A stretch of DNA of 64,000 bases from Shewanella kaireitica (GCF_023284045.1 NZ_JAKIKQ010000005.1:215674-279673); one strand, 5' to 3'. Positions 25,111-34,340 are shown, counted from the stretch's first letter. The notes: generated by a model not told the origin, from the letters alone. Numbers and translations are program-made.

Positions 25111-27911
25111 ACGCTTTAAGTTATAAAACCATTACTAACTGTTTAGTTTTGTTGGCGACACTAACAGTATTGGTGGTTTCAATGTTGATCGCTAAAGTTT
25201 ATATCGTGCAGCAATATCAGCATGCTTATACCGAGTTGAGTCATAACATTCTCTCTGTCCGGGACGATGTTTTCAAAATGGAGGTGAGCAATGGCTTGGA
25301 TTACGATGCTATTTCTGGTGGGCTAGTGGGGACAGAGAGACATGTGCAACAGCTACAAAAAAGTTTACAGCCGGAGGACCTATCTATTGTGCAGTGGCTG
25401 TTGTTAAGCAATCCACAAATATCAGGACATGCCAATCGATTATCGGCTTCAGTGACAACTTTGGTAACAGATCTTGAGACCATATTAAGGCTCAAAATTT
25501 CACAGGAATACTCGAACCATACCATTAATCTACTGCAGCAGGATCTGTGGCAAAAAATGCCCAGTAGTGATGATCGGATCCATATGATCGGGCAAACAAT
25601 GTCCTTGCCTATCTCTAGTCAGGTTAGTCCCGAACTTGCACAATCCAATAGTTTTAAGAGTTTAAGCAGACATGCACAGATCCTAGCGGAAATAAAGCAG
25701 GATATATCTCTTAAAAACCAGCAAATACTGAATGCTAAGGTACGGCAAGATATTAATGAACAGGAGTTATTTTGGTTATCAGTTGTTGAAGATACTAAAC
25801 AAAGCCTGCTGTTAAGCTGCATGTTGCTGGTGGTTATTTTCTCATTTTACTACCGTGTGCAATTGCAGGAGCAAACTCGCAAAGAGAGGCTGATTTTACA
25901 AAGCCTAACAGCATCAGAAAAAGAAAAAGATATGCTAGCGTTGGTTGCTGAACAGGCTCAAGATGGCTTCATTATCACAGATAAGCAGGGAGTTGTGACT
26001 TGGCTAAATAAAGGTTTTACCACCATTTCGGGTTATAGCCTAGCAGAGTTGCTAGGCAAGAGGCCTGGTGATGTATTACAGGGTAAAAATACCGATAAAA
26101 AGGAAGTCGATAAAATTGGTCGAGCAATGAGGGCTGGGCAGTCTGTTGCATCGGAGGTGATTAACTACCGTAAAGATGGGACTCCCTATTGGGTTGACAT
26201 GAATATCAGTGCGGTCACCGATGAGCGCGGAGAAGTGAGTAACTTTATTGCCGTTGAAAGAGACACGACTGCCCGCAAGCAGATGCAAGAAGATTTAGCA
26301 CAAGCGGTTATCAAGGCTGATGTGTCTAACAAAGCCAAATCAACTTTCCTTGCGACAATGAGTCATGAGTTAAGAACGCCACTTAATGGTATTTTGGGGA
26401 TGGCGCAAATTATTGAGCCTAATCTAGATAATCCCGAACATAGAAAGCAGATCCAGATTCTATTGGAATCGGGTAATCATCTAACCTCGTTACTCAATGA
26501 TATTCTCGATTTTTCAAAAGTTGAGCAAGGTAAGTTGGAATTAGAGAGTGAAGTCTTCAAATTTAGTAGTGTGCTTGAGCCTATTCGTAATACCTACGAG
26601 CCTATCTGTGAAGAGAAGAATATTAGATTATTTGTGCAAAATGACATAGATGAGGATCAGTCTTTTAAAGGTGATAAGTCTCGGATAAGGCAAGTGATTT
26701 ATAACCTAATGAGTAATTCGGTTAAGTTTACTGAACAGGGCAGTGTGTCTCTTAGATTTAAACAAGGGATAAATGCAGAAGGGAGTCAGGGAGTCGAAGT
26801 TACCATCACAGATACCGGAATAGGGATCAGGCAGGAGCGGCTGGCATCGATCTTTGATCCTTTTGTGCAGGCAGAGTCTTCAACAACTCGCCAATTTGGT
26901 GGCACGGGGCTTGGCTTATCCATCGTTAAGCAACTCGTTGAGTTAATGAATGGTACGATTTCTATTACCAGTAAAGTAGGTGAAGGCACCAGCTTTGCCA
27001 TATTTATGGCTATTGAACGGGCGAAATCACAACCTAAAACCACAACAAGCAAAGTGACTACTCCTAGCAATTTACCTGAGAGTATCAATATATTGATTGC
27101 TGAAGATAACAAAATCAATGCGTTAGTGGCTAAAACCTTTTGCCAGCGATTAGGTCATAGTGTCGATGTCGCTATCAATGGCTTAGAGGCCATCCAGATG
27201 GTGCAAAACAAGCAATACGATTTAGTGGTAATGGATAACCATATGCCAGAGATGGACGGCATTGAAGCGACAGAGTTTATTAGGAAAAAACTCAAGCTAG
27301 ATATCCCTATTTTTGCCTGTACTGCTGATGTGTTTCAGCAAGCCCATGACAATATGATTGGCGCTGGTGCCAATCATATATTGACCAAGCCTTTACAGGA
27401 GCAGAGTTTTCGAGATGCACTCGGTCAGCATGCGCATCTGATCTGCAAAACGCATTTGGTTGATCAAATAAGTCCGATAGAGAGTTGTGACAATAAAGTG
27501 GTAGCACTAGCACGTCATAAAGAGGACGAACTCAACATTACAGAAGCTGATATTGACTTCAAACAGTTGCTGGAAATTCACGATAATGACTATGTCAAAA
27601 TAGAAGAGCTAGTTGACTCATTTAAGGAGTTTGCTGAGCATTCTATTACTCAACTTATACAAGCTTTCGATAAGGATGATGTTACAAATATCCATATTCT
27701 TGCTCACTCGATACAAGATATGGCAGCGAACTTCTATGCCAGTCGTTTACATCATCTAGCTAAAGAAGTAGAAGCGATTACAGCAACCGATATTATCCCC
27801 CCATTAGAATCCTTGCAGCATTTAATCAACCTATTAGAGGTCAATATCCATCAGAATCAGCGTTTCATTGCCAGGTATCGTAGACAGAATAAAAGCCATC
27901 AAGTGAGCTAA
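25107..27911 (+). CDS. Hybrid sensor histidine kinase (PAS-HisKA-HATPase-REC-HPt)
   Basis: The 934-residue protein has membrane segments at about 10-33 and 232-250 enclosing a mostly helical periplasmic domain of about 200 residues. Then come a PAS domain (QDGFIITDKQGVVTWLN, about 280-400), the kinase core with His420 in MSHELRTPLNGILG, ATPase boxes (NLMSNSVKFT, DTGIGI, GGTGLGLSIVK), and a receiver domain with Asp710 in VVMDNHMPEMDG. The HPt domain has His867 in AHSIQDMAANF. This is a complete internal phosphorelay, but no separate response regulator is adjacent. The ATGA overlap with the diheme peroxidase gene suggests that both serve one oxidative or electron-transfer signal. Confidence 0.93.
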   Translation: MNALSYKTITNCLVLLATLTVLVVSMLIAKVYIVQQYQHAYTELSHNILSVRDDVFKMEVSNGLDYDAISGGLVGTERHVQQLQKSLQPEDLSIVQWLLLSNPQISGHANRLSASVTTLVTDLETILRLKISQEYSNHTINLLQQDLWQKMPSSDDRIHMIGQTMSLPISSQVSPELAQSNSFKSLSRHAQILAEIKQDISLKNQQILNAKVRQDINEQELFWLSVVEDTKQSLLLSCMLLVVIFSFYYRVQLQEQTRKERLILQSLTASEKEKDMLALVAEQAQDGFIITDKQGVVTWLNKGFTTISGYSLAELLGKRPGDVLQGKNTDKKEVDKIGRAMRAGQSVASEVINYRKDGTPYWVDMNISAVTDERGEVSNFIAVERDTTARKQMQEDLAQAVIKADVSNKAKSTFLATMSHELRTPLNGILGMAQIIEPNLDNPEHRKQIQILLESGNHLTSLLNDILDFSKVEQGKLELESEVFKFSSVLEPIRNTYEPICEEKNIRLFVQNDIDEDQSFKGDKSRIRQVIYNLMSNSVKFTEQGSVSLRFKQGINAEGSQGVEVTITDTGIGIRQERLASIFDPFVQAESSTTRQFGGTGLGLSIVKQLVELMNGTISITSKVGEGTSFAIFMAIERAKSQPKTTTSKVTTPSNLPESINILIAEDNKINALVAKTFCQRLGHSVDVAINGLEAIQMVQNKQYDLVVMDNHMPEMDGIEATEFIRKKLKLDIPIFACTADVFQQAHDNMIGAGANHILTKPLQEQSFRDALGQHAHLICKTHLVDQISPIESCDNKVVALARHKEDELNITEADIDFKQLLEIHDNDYVKIEELVDSFKEFAEHSITQLIQAFDKDDVTNIHILAHSIQDMAANFYASRLHHLAKEVEAITATDIIPPLESLQHLINLLEVNIHQNQRFIARYRRQNKSHQVS

Positions 27912-27990
27912 GTTTACTGCTTGAGAAATGAAACTCGTTTAAGCTTATAGCAATGGTAAAATGGTCTTTGTTTTTTAATCTCGGTATGAG

Positions 27991-28860
27991 GTGAGGATTA
28001 ATTATGTGAATAGACTTATCAGTAACAGCGCCTTTCTGTGGTTAAGCGTGATCCTTTTGTTGGCAAATTCAACTGTATTCGCGAACCCGTGGGAGCGAGT
28101 CAATAGCCCTTTTAACAGCGATGTCGCCGCTGTAGGCAGTTACGCAAATGGCTGCCTAGCAGGAGGTGAAGCACTGCCTTTGTCAGGCGTTGGCTTTCAA
28201 GTTATTCGTCCTGAACGACAACGTTACTTTGGTCATCCGCAGCTTATTTCTTTTATCAGCGATTACAGCAATAAACTACAGCAATACCAGCAATCCAATG
28301 TGTTAATTGCTGACATGTCTATGCCACGAGGTGGCAACTTTACTCATGGTCATTCAAGTCACCAAATTGGGCTCGATGTTGATATTTGGCTTAAGCTGAC
28401 TGAGCAGCTGTTAACGGTAAAGCAACGTGCTCAACCAGAGCCATTTGATATTGTTAATTCCAAGCAGTTCAGCCTTGATAGTAAGCAGTGGCAACCGCAG
28501 CATACCCGTATGTTGCAATTGGCTGCCAAGGATCACCGTGTTGCGCGTATTTTTGTCAGTCCAGTGATTAAGCAGCACCTATGTGACATGAAACTTGTCG
28601 ATGATGCTTGGCTGAATAAAGTGCGACCTTGGTGGGGGCATACATACCATATGCATGTTCGACTACACTGCCCAGAAGATGACGCGAGCTGTATTAACCA
28701 GGCAGCTATCCCTAAGGGCAATGGTTGTAATGAACTTAGTTGGTGGAAGGAGCAATATACTCAGCCCAAACTGAAGCCGAAAACTAAAGCAACAAATAAG
28801 CCAACTAAAAAGAAGACAAAAGTGAAACCAAAGCGGTGTGAGCAGATCCTAAGCTCCTAA
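27991..28860 (+). CDS. mepA: Penicillin-insensitive murein endopeptidase MepA
   Basis: The product of up to 289 residues begins at GTG 27991, or more simply at GTG 28006 with GAGG about 8 bases upstream. A signal peptide ends near VFANP. The M74 motifs are present: GGNFTHGHSSHQIGLDVDIW with two zinc ligands and WWGHTYHMHVRLHCP with the third. MepA cuts D-Ala-meso-DAP cross-links of peptidoglycan in the periplasm. Conserved Cys residues suit disulfides. The C-terminal 30 residues are unusually Lys-rich (KTKATNKPTKKKTKVKPKR), perhaps for binding anionic wall polymers. Confidence 0.92.
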   Translation: MRINYVNRLISNSAFLWLSVILLLANSTVFANPWERVNSPFNSDVAAVGSYANGCLAGGEALPLSGVGFQVIRPERQRYFGHPQLISFISDYSNKLQQYQQSNVLIADMSMPRGGNFTHGHSSHQIGLDVDIWLKLTEQLLTVKQRAQPEPFDIVNSKQFSLDSKQWQPQHTRMLQLAAKDHRVARIFVSPVIKQHLCDMKLVDDAWLNKVRPWWGHTYHMHVRLHCPEDDASCINQAAIPKGNGCNELSWWKEQYTQPKLKPKTKATNKPTKKKTKVKPKRCEQILSS

Positions 28861-28876
28861 TATCCACTTAAATAAA

Positions 28877-28904
28877 AAGCCCTGTATTGTCAGATATAGG
28901 GCTT
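28877..28904. terminator. Bidirectional terminator between mepA and the desulfurase fusion gene
   Basis: AAGCCCTGTAT (28877-28887) pairs with ATATAGGGCTT (28894-28904) with one mismatch. It is preceded by an A run that becomes a T run on the minus strand. Confidence 0.7.
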
Positions 28905-28929
28905 ATCGATCTTCACGACTACCAACAGC

Positions 28930-31215
28930 CTATGAACTTAATGCATAGCCACCTTTAAGGTGAGAAACTTGTTCAAACCCAAGTCGATGCATGGCTTGCG
29001 CTGCAATCATAGAGCGACTGCCGCTACGACAAACTAATACCCACTGCTTATGTTTTTGGTTCTGATGCTCTTGGATAAACTGCACTAAGCGAGTAAGTGG
29101 TACATTTTGACTTGATTGCGTGGAGTGGTTCAGTGCATATTCGTGGGGTTCACGAATATCGATAATGCAGACATTCTCATCTTGCTTCATTGCTACAGCT
29201 AAACTAATCGCATCATATTCTTTGATGTTGGATCTGTCGCAGTTTCCGATGATTGCTCCGCACATTATCTCTGTGCCGACTTCATCATTTAGGTGAGTAT
29301 CAAGATGTGCTTTATGTTGTTGGAAAACATCCACGGATATTTGATTGTTTATAACGGCTTTAAGTAATTCATTGCGGCTAACCTCAGCATTAAGGCTAGT
29401 GGTGAACTCATTATTATAATCGTGGCTAGCACAGATCAACGTGTTGTTGCTTATACTGTCTCGGATTAATTTCAGACTATTAAATAGCGCTTGGCTAGAG
29501 CTAGAATCGAAGTTGGTTCGACCTAGGCTGCCCATCAAAATAGTATCACCACAAAAAGCGTACTGTGTTTGTTCTACTATGTGGTTTGATGCACTAAGTT
29601 CAGAACATAACAATAGGCTTATGCTATCGCTGGTATGGCCTGGTGTTGGCAGTCTAAGTAGTCGCTTTGAACCGATAGAGATAGCTTGCAGTTGTTGTCC
29701 TAGATGCTTTATGTGTGCTTCGGTCATTGGCCAACCTAAAGCATCAGACTCCTGCTCAGCTAAAAAGCGCGTTGCTAAAGCTTCACGTCCAGAGATATGA
29801 TCGGCGTGACCATGGGTATCAATGGCAGCCACCAGTGTTAGTTTCTGGCATTCTAGTAGAGTTTCAAGTCGTTGTTGTAGCTCTGGTAGCGGGTCAACAA
29901 TAAGTGCTTGTTTACTAAATGAATCAACGAATACCCAAGTACAGCTTGCGCCAGATCGCAATTGCACTAAACCATCTAAATCGCTTCTATCTGAAATATC
30001 ACTGCTGTCATCCAAGATCATGCAACTTTGGGTGAGTGCTTGCGAGGCCGTTTTGATACGTGCGCAGGCGCTATCAACTTCTGCTTGAGTGATTGCAGGT
30101 CCAAAAGACATACGAATAGCCGCTTCACTTTGCCAAGCGGGTAGCCCCATAGCATCAAGCACAAAACTGCGAGTCACTTTAGAGCTACAAGCAGAGCCTG
30201 AGCTAACGCGAATATTGGCTGCATCAAACAGATCCATGATCTCTTTGCTACTAAAGCCCGGTACCGCGAAATTGATTGTTGTCGCAACGCTATGTTCAAA
30301 GCTATTGTTAAATACGACATCGCCAAAGCACTCAGTTAAGGTTGTAGCGATCTGCTGCCGGTAATGAGTCAATTGAACAGTATTTGAAAATGGCGATGAC
30401 TCTTTGTTGAGTAACATTTCAAAAATCACATTCAGTGCAGCCATGCCTGGTAGATTCTCTGTGCCAGAACGTAATCCGCTTTCTTGGCCACCACCTGCAA
30501 TGAATGGAGTAAATGGAGCTGAATCTCTGATATAGACAAAACCAATTCCTTTCGGGGCATATAGTTTATGTCCGCTAAAGGGAGCGTAATCAATCGTTGT
30601 TGATTTCAAATCTAACTCAGTTTTGCCAAGCGCTTGCACACAATCAACCATCCAAAATATATCTGAATTTGCACGGCGAATAGTTTTTTCTAATGCAGAA
30701 AGATCTTGATACACACCGGTTTCATTATTAACAGCCATAGTGCAGATCATTAAGGCGTTGGGTGCATGTAGGGCAATAAAATCATGATCTAGTAAGCCAA
30801 ATCTATCTACTGGAATAGCGGTAACTTTAGCTTTTATATCGAGTACATTGAGCCAATGTTTGAGTGACTCCGGAACAGCTTTATGTTCAGTCGCACCATA
30901 AAGCACCGAGTAATTCTTAGCTGCAGACATACCGCTCTTAGCGGCGATCAATGCTGATAATATGGAGGTTTGAATTCCCTCTGTTGCACCGCTGGTAAAG
31001 ATGAGCTTGCCATTTCCGCTGCCTAGCAACGTTTGGGCTCTCAAGCGAGTTTGCTCCATTAAATTTTTAGCTTTTAGCCCGGTAATATGGCTACTACTTG
31101 GGTTACCAAAGAGATTTTCCATTGCAGATAACGCTGCTGCTGCAGCCTCAGGCAAGACGGGGGTTGTAGCATTCGCATCAAGATAGATCTGGGTTAACTC
31201 TGTGGTATTTTTCAT
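28930..31215 (-). CDS. Fusion protein: cysteine desulfurase + MBL persulfide dioxygenase-like + rhodanese
   Basis: The 761-residue cytosolic protein joins three sulfur enzymes. Residues 1-395 are a NifS/IscS class V aminotransferase: YLDANATTP, PLP Lys217 in FSGHKLYAPKG, and the persulfide-forming Cys343 in SSGSACSSK. Residues 410-660 are a metallo-beta-lactamase-fold domain of the ETHE1 kind: THGHADH at 467-473, His527 in TPGHTSD, Asp557 in FCGDT, and His598 in ASHDY. Residues 675-761 are a rhodanese domain with Cys729 in VCRSGSRS. All key residues are present. Inference: Cys343 persulfide sulfur could be passed to the rhodanese and oxidised to sulfite by the MBL domain. A CRP-like site lies about 90 bp upstream. 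Confidence 0.9.
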   Translation of the reverse strand: MKNTTELTQIYLDANATTPVLPEAAAAALSAMENLFGNPSSSHITGLKAKNLMEQTRLRAQTLLGSGNGKLIFTSGATEGIQTSILSALIAAKSGMSAAKNYSVLYGATEHKAVPESLKHWLNVLDIKAKVTAIPVDRFGLLDHDFIALHAPNALMICTMAVNNETGVYQDLSALEKTIRRANSDIFWMVDCVQALGKTELDLKSTTIDYAPFSGHKLYAPKGIGFVYIRDSAPFTPFIAGGGQESGLRSGTENLPGMAALNVIFEMLLNKESSPFSNTVQLTHYRQQIATTLTECFGDVVFNNSFEHSVATTINFAVPGFSSKEIMDLFDAANIRVSSGSACSSKVTRSFVLDAMGLPAWQSEAAIRMSFGPAITQAEVDSACARIKTASQALTQSCMILDDSSDISDRSDLDGLVQLRSGASCTWVFVDSFSKQALIVDPLPELQQRLETLLECQKLTLVAAIDTHGHADHISGREALATRFLAEQESDALGWPMTEAHIKHLGQQLQAISIGSKRLLRLPTPGHTSDSISLLLCSELSASNHIVEQTQYAFCGDTILMGSLGRTNFDSSSSQALFNSLKLIRDSISNNTLICASHDYNNEFTTSLNAEVSRNELLKAVINNQISVDVFQQHKAHLDTHLNDEVGTEIMCGAIIGNCDRSNIKEYDAISLAVAMKQDENVCIIDIREPHEYALNHSTQSSQNVPLTRLVQFIQEHQNQKHKQWVLVCRSGSRSMIAAQAMHRLGFEQVSHLKGGYALSS

Positions 31216-31303
31216 TGTATTTAGCTCTTAATTGTTATTATTCTAAAGTAGCTTATTACTTTTTGCTATAACTAATATCTTGCCGCTATATTAGCAGGTT
31301 GGC

Positions 31304-31325
31304 AAGAATGATCAAGATCACATTT
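31304..31325 (-). promoter_or_regulatory. CRP-like binding site upstream of the desulfurase fusion gene
   Basis: AATGATCAAGATCACA (31307-31322) matches 13 of 16 core positions of the E. coli CRP consensus and ends in a perfect ATCACA half-site. It lies about 90-105 bp before the ATG of the fusion gene. CRP is a main respiratory regulator in Shewanella, so control by it is plausible but untested. Confidence 0.4.
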
Positions 31326-31465
31326 TTCATATTTTAGGCGGACCTTTAACCGAAATTGATTTATCGAAAAAGACTTTATTCGCAGGCAAAGCAGAGGAGT
31401 AAAACCTTGTTGGAGAGCATGCAATAGAGGGGAAATCGAGAGTGATACAGGGAATAAATAACAAA

Positions 31466-31486
31466 AAAGCGCCATAAGGGCGCTTT
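31466..31486 (-). terminator. Terminator of the phosphatase gene
   Basis: AAAGCGCC (31466-31473) pairs with GGCGCTTT (31479-31486). On the minus strand a run of Ts follows the stem. It lies 19 bases after the stop at 31505. Confidence 0.85.
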
Positions 31487-31504
31487 AATTAAGACAAATA
31501 GGGA

Positions 31505-32038
31505 CTATTTCAGCTCTTGTTTAACCGTTTCAATCAACGTATTCCACTGTGGATATTCAGCTAAACTTTCTGACAACTTACCCCATGGCTGCATCGTTCG
31601 CTGTTTAAAGTCATCAGTATCGGCGTGTCCTTGCTTTAGCTCATAAAGATAATAAAAGGCTGATGCACGATAATTGGCTGCGCAATGGATTAATATTCTT
31701 TTGCCTTTATTAGCATCCATAATGGCAAAAAACTGTTCAACATTTTCCAATGTAGGTTGCTGCCAATCAACATCTATCTGCTGATATTGCATGCCTGTGT
31801 TAGCGACGAAGTCGGCTTCATCATCATGACCACTAGGGTTGCCTACTGGAATGAGATTGATGACTAACTCAACACCTGCTTGTTGTAATAGTGGAAACTG
31901 CGACTCGGTTGGTAAGCCTGCTGTGATGATGTTATCGTCATTAAATTGTAACGCTTTTATCTCTTGTAGCTTCTCAGGTGAAACAGCAGCAATAGCAATA
32001 GTGCTAAATAAGCTTGTCAGTAGAATTATTAACCTCAT
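31505..32038 (-). CDS. Periplasmic dual-specificity-type phosphatase
   Basis: The 177-residue protein has a signal peptide (MRLIILLTSLFSTIAIAAV). The phosphatase fold carries the P-loop HCAANYRAS (HCx5R) near residue 117. The early LPTESQFPLLQQAGVELVINLIP is typical of the DUF442/tyrosine-phosphatase-like family. A general-acid Asp may be Asp92, in IDVDWQQP. Export implies action on periplasmic substrates, which are unknown. The YhcH-like gene lies 23 bp upstream on the same strand, so the two may form a unit. Confidence 0.8.
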   Translation of the reverse strand: MRLIILLTSLFSTIAIAAVSPEKLQEIKALQFNDDNIITAGLPTESQFPLLQQAGVELVINLIPVGNPSGHDDEADFVANTGMQYQQIDVDWQQPTLENVEQFFAIMDANKGKRILIHCAANYRASAFYYLYELKQGHADTDDFKQRTMQPWGKLSESLAEYPQWNTLIETVKQELK

Positions 32039-32061
32039 CTTATTGTTCCTATTTATTCGCG

Positions 32062-32523
32062 TTAAATTTTAACTTTAATAACCACTTTACGAACCTGTTG
32101 AGGCGTAGCGCTGGTGCCGGGCATATGCATATCTTGTGGGAAGAACAGTGCAAACATACCTGCTTTTAGAGGGATAAATGCAGCAGCTTCTTTATTGGGT
32201 AGATAGTCATATTCAGCATAATCATGCTTGGCAAAATAAGGCTTTGATGGCGTTTGGTCAGCTAGCGGCAGGTAGCCAAACTCCTCCTCTCCACTAACAA
32301 CATATTGCACATCAATGTATTGCTGGTGTACTTCGAAAGGCTCAATTTCTCTAGGTTTAGTTTGGTAATCATTGACGATAACAAATAGGTTTTTGCCATC
32401 TAGTTCATAACTGCCAACTTCAAGTTGGCTAAAATCTGTTTCAGCAAGGTGCGCTAGTGCCTTTGCTATACGTGGACTAATGTGGCTGTACAAATCGCGG
32501 TTAGCTAAGGTATCTACAATCAT
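32062..32523 (-). CDS. YhcH/YjgK/YiaL family protein (DUF386)
   Basis: The 153-residue protein matches the family in length and motifs: the N-terminal MIVDTLANRDLYSHISPRI, VNDYQTKPREIEPFEVHQQYIDVQYVVSGEE, and FALFFPQDMHMPG with cupin-like His residues, ending KVVIKVKI. These beta-barrel proteins are linked to sialic acid or sugar-acid use and to biofilm in other bacteria. No sugar genes are adjacent here. GAGAAG precedes the ATG. Confidence 0.88.
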   Translation of the reverse strand: MIVDTLANRDLYSHISPRIAKALAHLAETDFSQLEVGSYELDGKNLFVIVNDYQTKPREIEPFEVHQQYIDVQYVVSGEEEFGYLPLADQTPSKPYFAKHDYAEYDYLPNKEAAAFIPLKAGMFALFFPQDMHMPGTSATPQQVRKVVIKVKI

Positions 32524-32608
32524 AATCTTCTCGTTAATAGGGTCGCTTAACTCAGCTATCTAACTGAGTTTAAGACTTCAATACAGGGAAGTTTAGCGCT
32601 AATGGCCG

Positions 32609-33037
32609 CTAGGCGATACAGGAGTTCACTTCAAACTCGATGCCTTTAGATTCAAAAGCCTGTTTGAGCTTGGCAGCCATTGAGGACTTAGGTTTGAGTG
32701 GGAAGTTGATCTTGCCACTGCTTGAATGGATAAATAGATGATCGCCGAGTAAGCGCACTGAATCGATATCTTGATAATTTAGCGTTAATGTTTGTGGTAT
32801 TGAGGTCTCAGATTTAACCATCATTTTGATAAAAGTGACTTCAGCGGTGGCAAAAATAATCCGTTGAGTCCATAGCAGATGAATGAGCCAGAAAGTGGAG
32901 AGAACTAGGTTAACTAGTATGAAGTAATCCCAAATATCATTGTCATTGCGTAAATAAATCGCCATAAAAGCGATGACGATAGCAATAAGCACAAAGCCTG
33001 CTTTTTGAAAGGGTTTAATCACCGTCGCATTTTCCAT
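32609..33037 (-). CDS. Two-helix membrane protein with PH-like C-terminal domain
   Basis: The 142-residue protein has two membrane segments (about 14-30 and 36-54) followed by a soluble beta-rich part (LTLNYQDIDSVRLLGDHLFIHSSSGKINFPLKP). That layout resembles bacterial PH-like membrane proteins, although the assignment is loose. AAGGAAG precedes the ATG. Function is unknown. It is divergent from the patatin gene. Confidence 0.65.
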   Translation of the reverse strand: MENATVIKPFQKAGFVLIAIVIAFMAIYLRNDNDIWDYFILVNLVLSTFWLIHLLWTQRIIFATAEVTFIKMMVKSETSIPQTLTLNYQDIDSVRLLGDHLFIHSSSGKINFPLKPKSSMAAKLKQAFESKGIEFEVNSCIA

Positions 33038-33124
33038 AACACTTCCTTGTTGCTTCCATTAAGCATCAAGTTTACGGTACTGATTATGTAAAACAAAAGT
33101 TAATTATTGTTTATTGAGGTGAGT

Positions 33125-34180
33125 GTGTCTTCTCTACGATTTATTGCGGGTCCAAAGGCCTTTAAAACATTGAGTGAAAATGGCTTAAAACCTGAGTTAT
33201 TTAGCCAACTATTAGCTGCATCCGGTGGTCCTAAATGGATTGGGATTGCCGGATTAGATAAGTATCTTTTTGGTGAGTTTTTTAAGTCACATCGCCAACC
33301 TTTACATACTTTAGGGGCTTCATCTGGTGCTTGGCGGTTAGCGTGTTTGGCTCAGAATAATCCGCTGGCAGCCTACCAACGGCTAGAAGAGCTGTATATC
33401 GGGCAACGTTATGACACTAAACCCACTGCAGTTGAGGTATCTGAGCAAGTTAAAGGGATCCTTGCTGGGCTCTTAGGTAGCCAAGGCGCCAGTGAAATAG
33501 TCTCAAATCCTTTTGTTAATAGTCATTATATTGCCTGTCGCGGTCGTCATTTAAACCGTGTTGCGAATAAAGCCTCACTTGCAGCGGGGCTTGCGACCGC
33601 TGCGGCGACTAACTTTGTCAGTCGTAAAACGTTAGCTTGGCATTTTGAGCGCTACGTATTTGGGGTTGAGCCGTCACAATCTCCTTTTGCTAACCTTAGC
33701 GATCTACCTAGCCAATTTTGTGGATTGTCTAAAGACAACATTCAGCAAGTCTTGTTAGCAACAGGATCTATCCCTTGGGTGTTAGCTCCCGTGACAGAGA
33801 TTAAAGGAGCGCCTAACGGTCATTACTATGATGGTGGCATTACTGACTATCATTTTGACCTGCCGCTTAATAAGCCGAAAGGGCTGACGCTTTACCCTCA
33901 CTTTTTCCCCAGGATGTCACCAGGCTGGTTCGATAAGTCGCTACGTCGTCGAGATGCAAAGCATAATTATGATAATGCGCTAATCTTGGCACCAACAGAT
34001 GCTTACTTAGCAAGTTTACCCTACGCAAAACTGCCTGATCGAAATGATTTCTCTCATTTTGATAGCGACTCTAGAATTAAATATTGGCGTAAAGCAGCTG
34101 TAATGAGCCAGGTGCTAGCGGATAATTTAGCTGATGTTATCGCTAAGCAATCTATAGCTGAGCACATAGAATTACTCTAG
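33125..34180 (+). CDS. Patatin-like phospholipase
   Basis: I prefer GTG 33125 (product MSSLRFIAGPKAFKTL) as the start; TTG 33107 and GTG 33119 are upstream options in the same frame. The 351-residue protein has the oxyanion loop SGGPKWIG, the nucleophile elbow GASSG (Ser) followed by AWRLACL, and the catalytic dyad Asp in YDGGITDYHFD. Patatins hydrolyse acyl chains from lipids. There is no signal peptide, so the protein is cytosolic or membrane-peripheral. It is a single gene between divergent and unrelated neighbours. Confidence 0.85.
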   Translation: MSSLRFIAGPKAFKTLSENGLKPELFSQLLAASGGPKWIGIAGLDKYLFGEFFKSHRQPLHTLGASSGAWRLACLAQNNPLAAYQRLEELYIGQRYDTKPTAVEVSEQVKGILAGLLGSQGASEIVSNPFVNSHYIACRGRHLNRVANKASLAAGLATAAATNFVSRKTLAWHFERYVFGVEPSQSPFANLSDLPSQFCGLSKDNIQQVLLATGSIPWVLAPVTEIKGAPNGHYYDGGITDYHFDLPLNKPKGLTLYPHFFPRMSPGWFDKSLRRRDAKHNYDNALILAPTDAYLASLPYAKLPDRNDFSHFDSDSRIKYWRKAAVMSQVLADNLADVIAKQSIAEHIELL

Positions 34181-34291
34181 ATTTCTGCGCCAAATTGTAA
34201 TAAATCTTCGATAATACCTGTCTAATAAGTGAGCAGGGTTGTTAAAAAGCCTTGTGGCTGAAATTTAACCAGCTGCTACACTTTAGCTTTA

Positions 34292-34305
34292 TTGACGATC
34301 GTCAA
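34292..34305. promoter_or_regulatory. Perfect 14-bp palindrome ahead of the Lon-N-like gene
   Basis: TTGACGATCGTCAA is a perfect dyad 35 bases before the ATG at 34341, in promoter position. It could be an operator. The regulator is unknown. Confidence 0.45.
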
Positions 34306-34340
34306 AAAGATGGTCTGACCTACCTATTTTGGAGGTTATT

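Noticed and set aside
29441..30364. Several plus-strand frames inside the desulfurase fusion gene
   Set aside because: The minus frame has intact motifs in all three domains; the plus frames show none.
31272..31475. 67-codon minus-strand frame between the fusion gene and the phosphatase gene
   Set aside because: No ribosome site, it overlaps the CRP-like site and the terminator region, and the product lacks any pattern.
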